Assembly: GCA_018257865.1 (NCBI GenBank)
Contig: JAEUBA010000009.1
Coordinates: 434,001 to 498,000 of the forward strand
Direction of reading: 5' to 3'
DNA from: Stereocaulon alpinum
Taxonomy: Eukaryota; Ascomycota; Lecanoromycetes; Lecanorales; Stereocaulaceae
Length of the DNA: 64,000 nt
Shown: positions 63,447 through 64,000 of the stretch, one piece after another
Layout: every line of letters starts with the position of its first letter
Position numbering within the stretch: the stretch's first letter is position 1
The notes under the pieces: generated by a model
What the model was told of the DNA's origin: nothing
The model's input: only the letters and a program-made list of their open reading frames with translations
The model's database searches: none
Position numbers and translations under genes: made by a program

Positions 63447-64000
63447 TTTGTTTCTGTCTTGTCGTCAGCACTTATTGATCTAAGAGCTGGGCGCTTGAAA
63501 ATACCTGATTGAGTGACTTGCCGAATCCGATTATTTGAATGGCTGATATTGCCCGCTGTCGAAACTGCTCGGGTTCGAGATGTCAACTACACTCGGTCAG
63601 TTGAATCAATGGCCTTCGATTGAAGTTTTCAAGCTGACTTGATATAGAGTTGAGGATCTGCAACACGGGTTGTCGTATCTTGTGAAGATATATGGTGCTT
63701 GAGTGGTATTGAATGGCTGAAGAGCTTGGAAGTCTGTGAGGAACCTGCAATTGGAGACACGTCTAAGGAGATTCTCGTGGTATTTATGTTTCATGAGGGA
63801 CTCAATTGATCTGGCTCAATGGTCTCGACTTTTCCCCCTCCATATCAACGCGACATGGATCGGCATGCCAACAGATACGTCAACATTCCTAGCACATCTC
63901 CTCAATTTGAAGCAACGTACCAATCACTATGGACGCTCTTCTGTCGATCCGCCACTATCGCCTCGATGCACGTTGCTGACAGGCTTGTTGAGGGATTTCA
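63447..64000. other. intergenic, right edge
   Basis: Upstream DNA of the Cys-rich gene; short frames only. A gene entering from the right cannot be excluded. Confidence 0.45.

Noticed and set aside
1..64000. tRNA, rRNA, CRISPR, or secondary-metabolite cluster
   Set aside because: No tRNA-like T-loop and acceptor pairing, no regular spaced repeats, and no PKS, NRPS or terpene-synthase motif were seen by eye. A tRNAscan or Infernal run would be decisive for small RNAs.

Overview
The window is nuclear DNA from a filamentous ascomycete (Pezizomycotina; Dothideomycetes is my best guess, not proven). The signs are dense genes on both strands, short GT-AG introns of about 47-95 nt with CTRAY-like branch sites, base composition near 50% GC, and a gene set of fungal housekeeping orthologues. 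No CRISPR array, rRNA or tRNA gene was seen. Most genes had to be assembled from exons by hand, and exon coordinates are given in each entry.

Layout. 0.7-9.1 kb: dbf4 (DNA replication kinase subunit), an unresolved small gene, a protein with three Cys/His repeats, atg12 (autophagy), panB (pantothenate synthesis) and ubc8 (E2 enzyme with extraordinary microexons). 9.8-18.3 kb: a possible small secreted protein, a Rad5/Rad16-like SNF2 ATPase, a PP2A activator (PTPA) and an AT-hook protein. 18.6-31.5 kb: a 1681-residue coiled-coil protein, a 57-residue cysteine-rich CaaX protein, med7, a PAP2 lipid phosphatase, an alpha/beta hydrolase and a Clr5-domain protein. 31.8-36.6 kb: an MFS transporter, tail-anchored cytochrome b5 and an AT-rich MITE-like element with terminal inverted repeats. 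36.6-49 kb: the HECT ligase ufd4, NMN adenylyltransferase with 11 exons, a WW/FF splicing factor (Urn1-like) and a ZNF830-like zinc-finger protein. 49-64 kb: bye1 (PHD/TFIIS/SPOC), gpi16 (GPI transamidase), a secreted SGNH hydrolase, a PQ-loop membrane protein, luc7, an RGG-rich protein, proteasome subunit alpha-3 (pre9) and a small cysteine-rich conserved protein.

How the genes work together. There is no biosynthetic or catabolic cluster. The genes are mixed housekeeping, with ubiquitin/proteasome (ubc8, ufd4, pre9, atg12), transcription (med7, bye1) and splicing (luc7, urn1-like, ZNF830-like) functions recurring by chance. Many neighbours are divergent pairs sharing 200-1000 bp of upstream DNA.

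Most unusual observations: the ubc8 gene, whose conserved protein can be rebuilt only with an 8-nt, a 3-nt and a single-nucleotide exon; a probably highly expressed Cys-rich peptide ending in a prenylation motif; a protein with three C-x-C...H-x3-C-x2-H modules; and a MITE-like element with hairpin structure and repeats that differ only by transitions.
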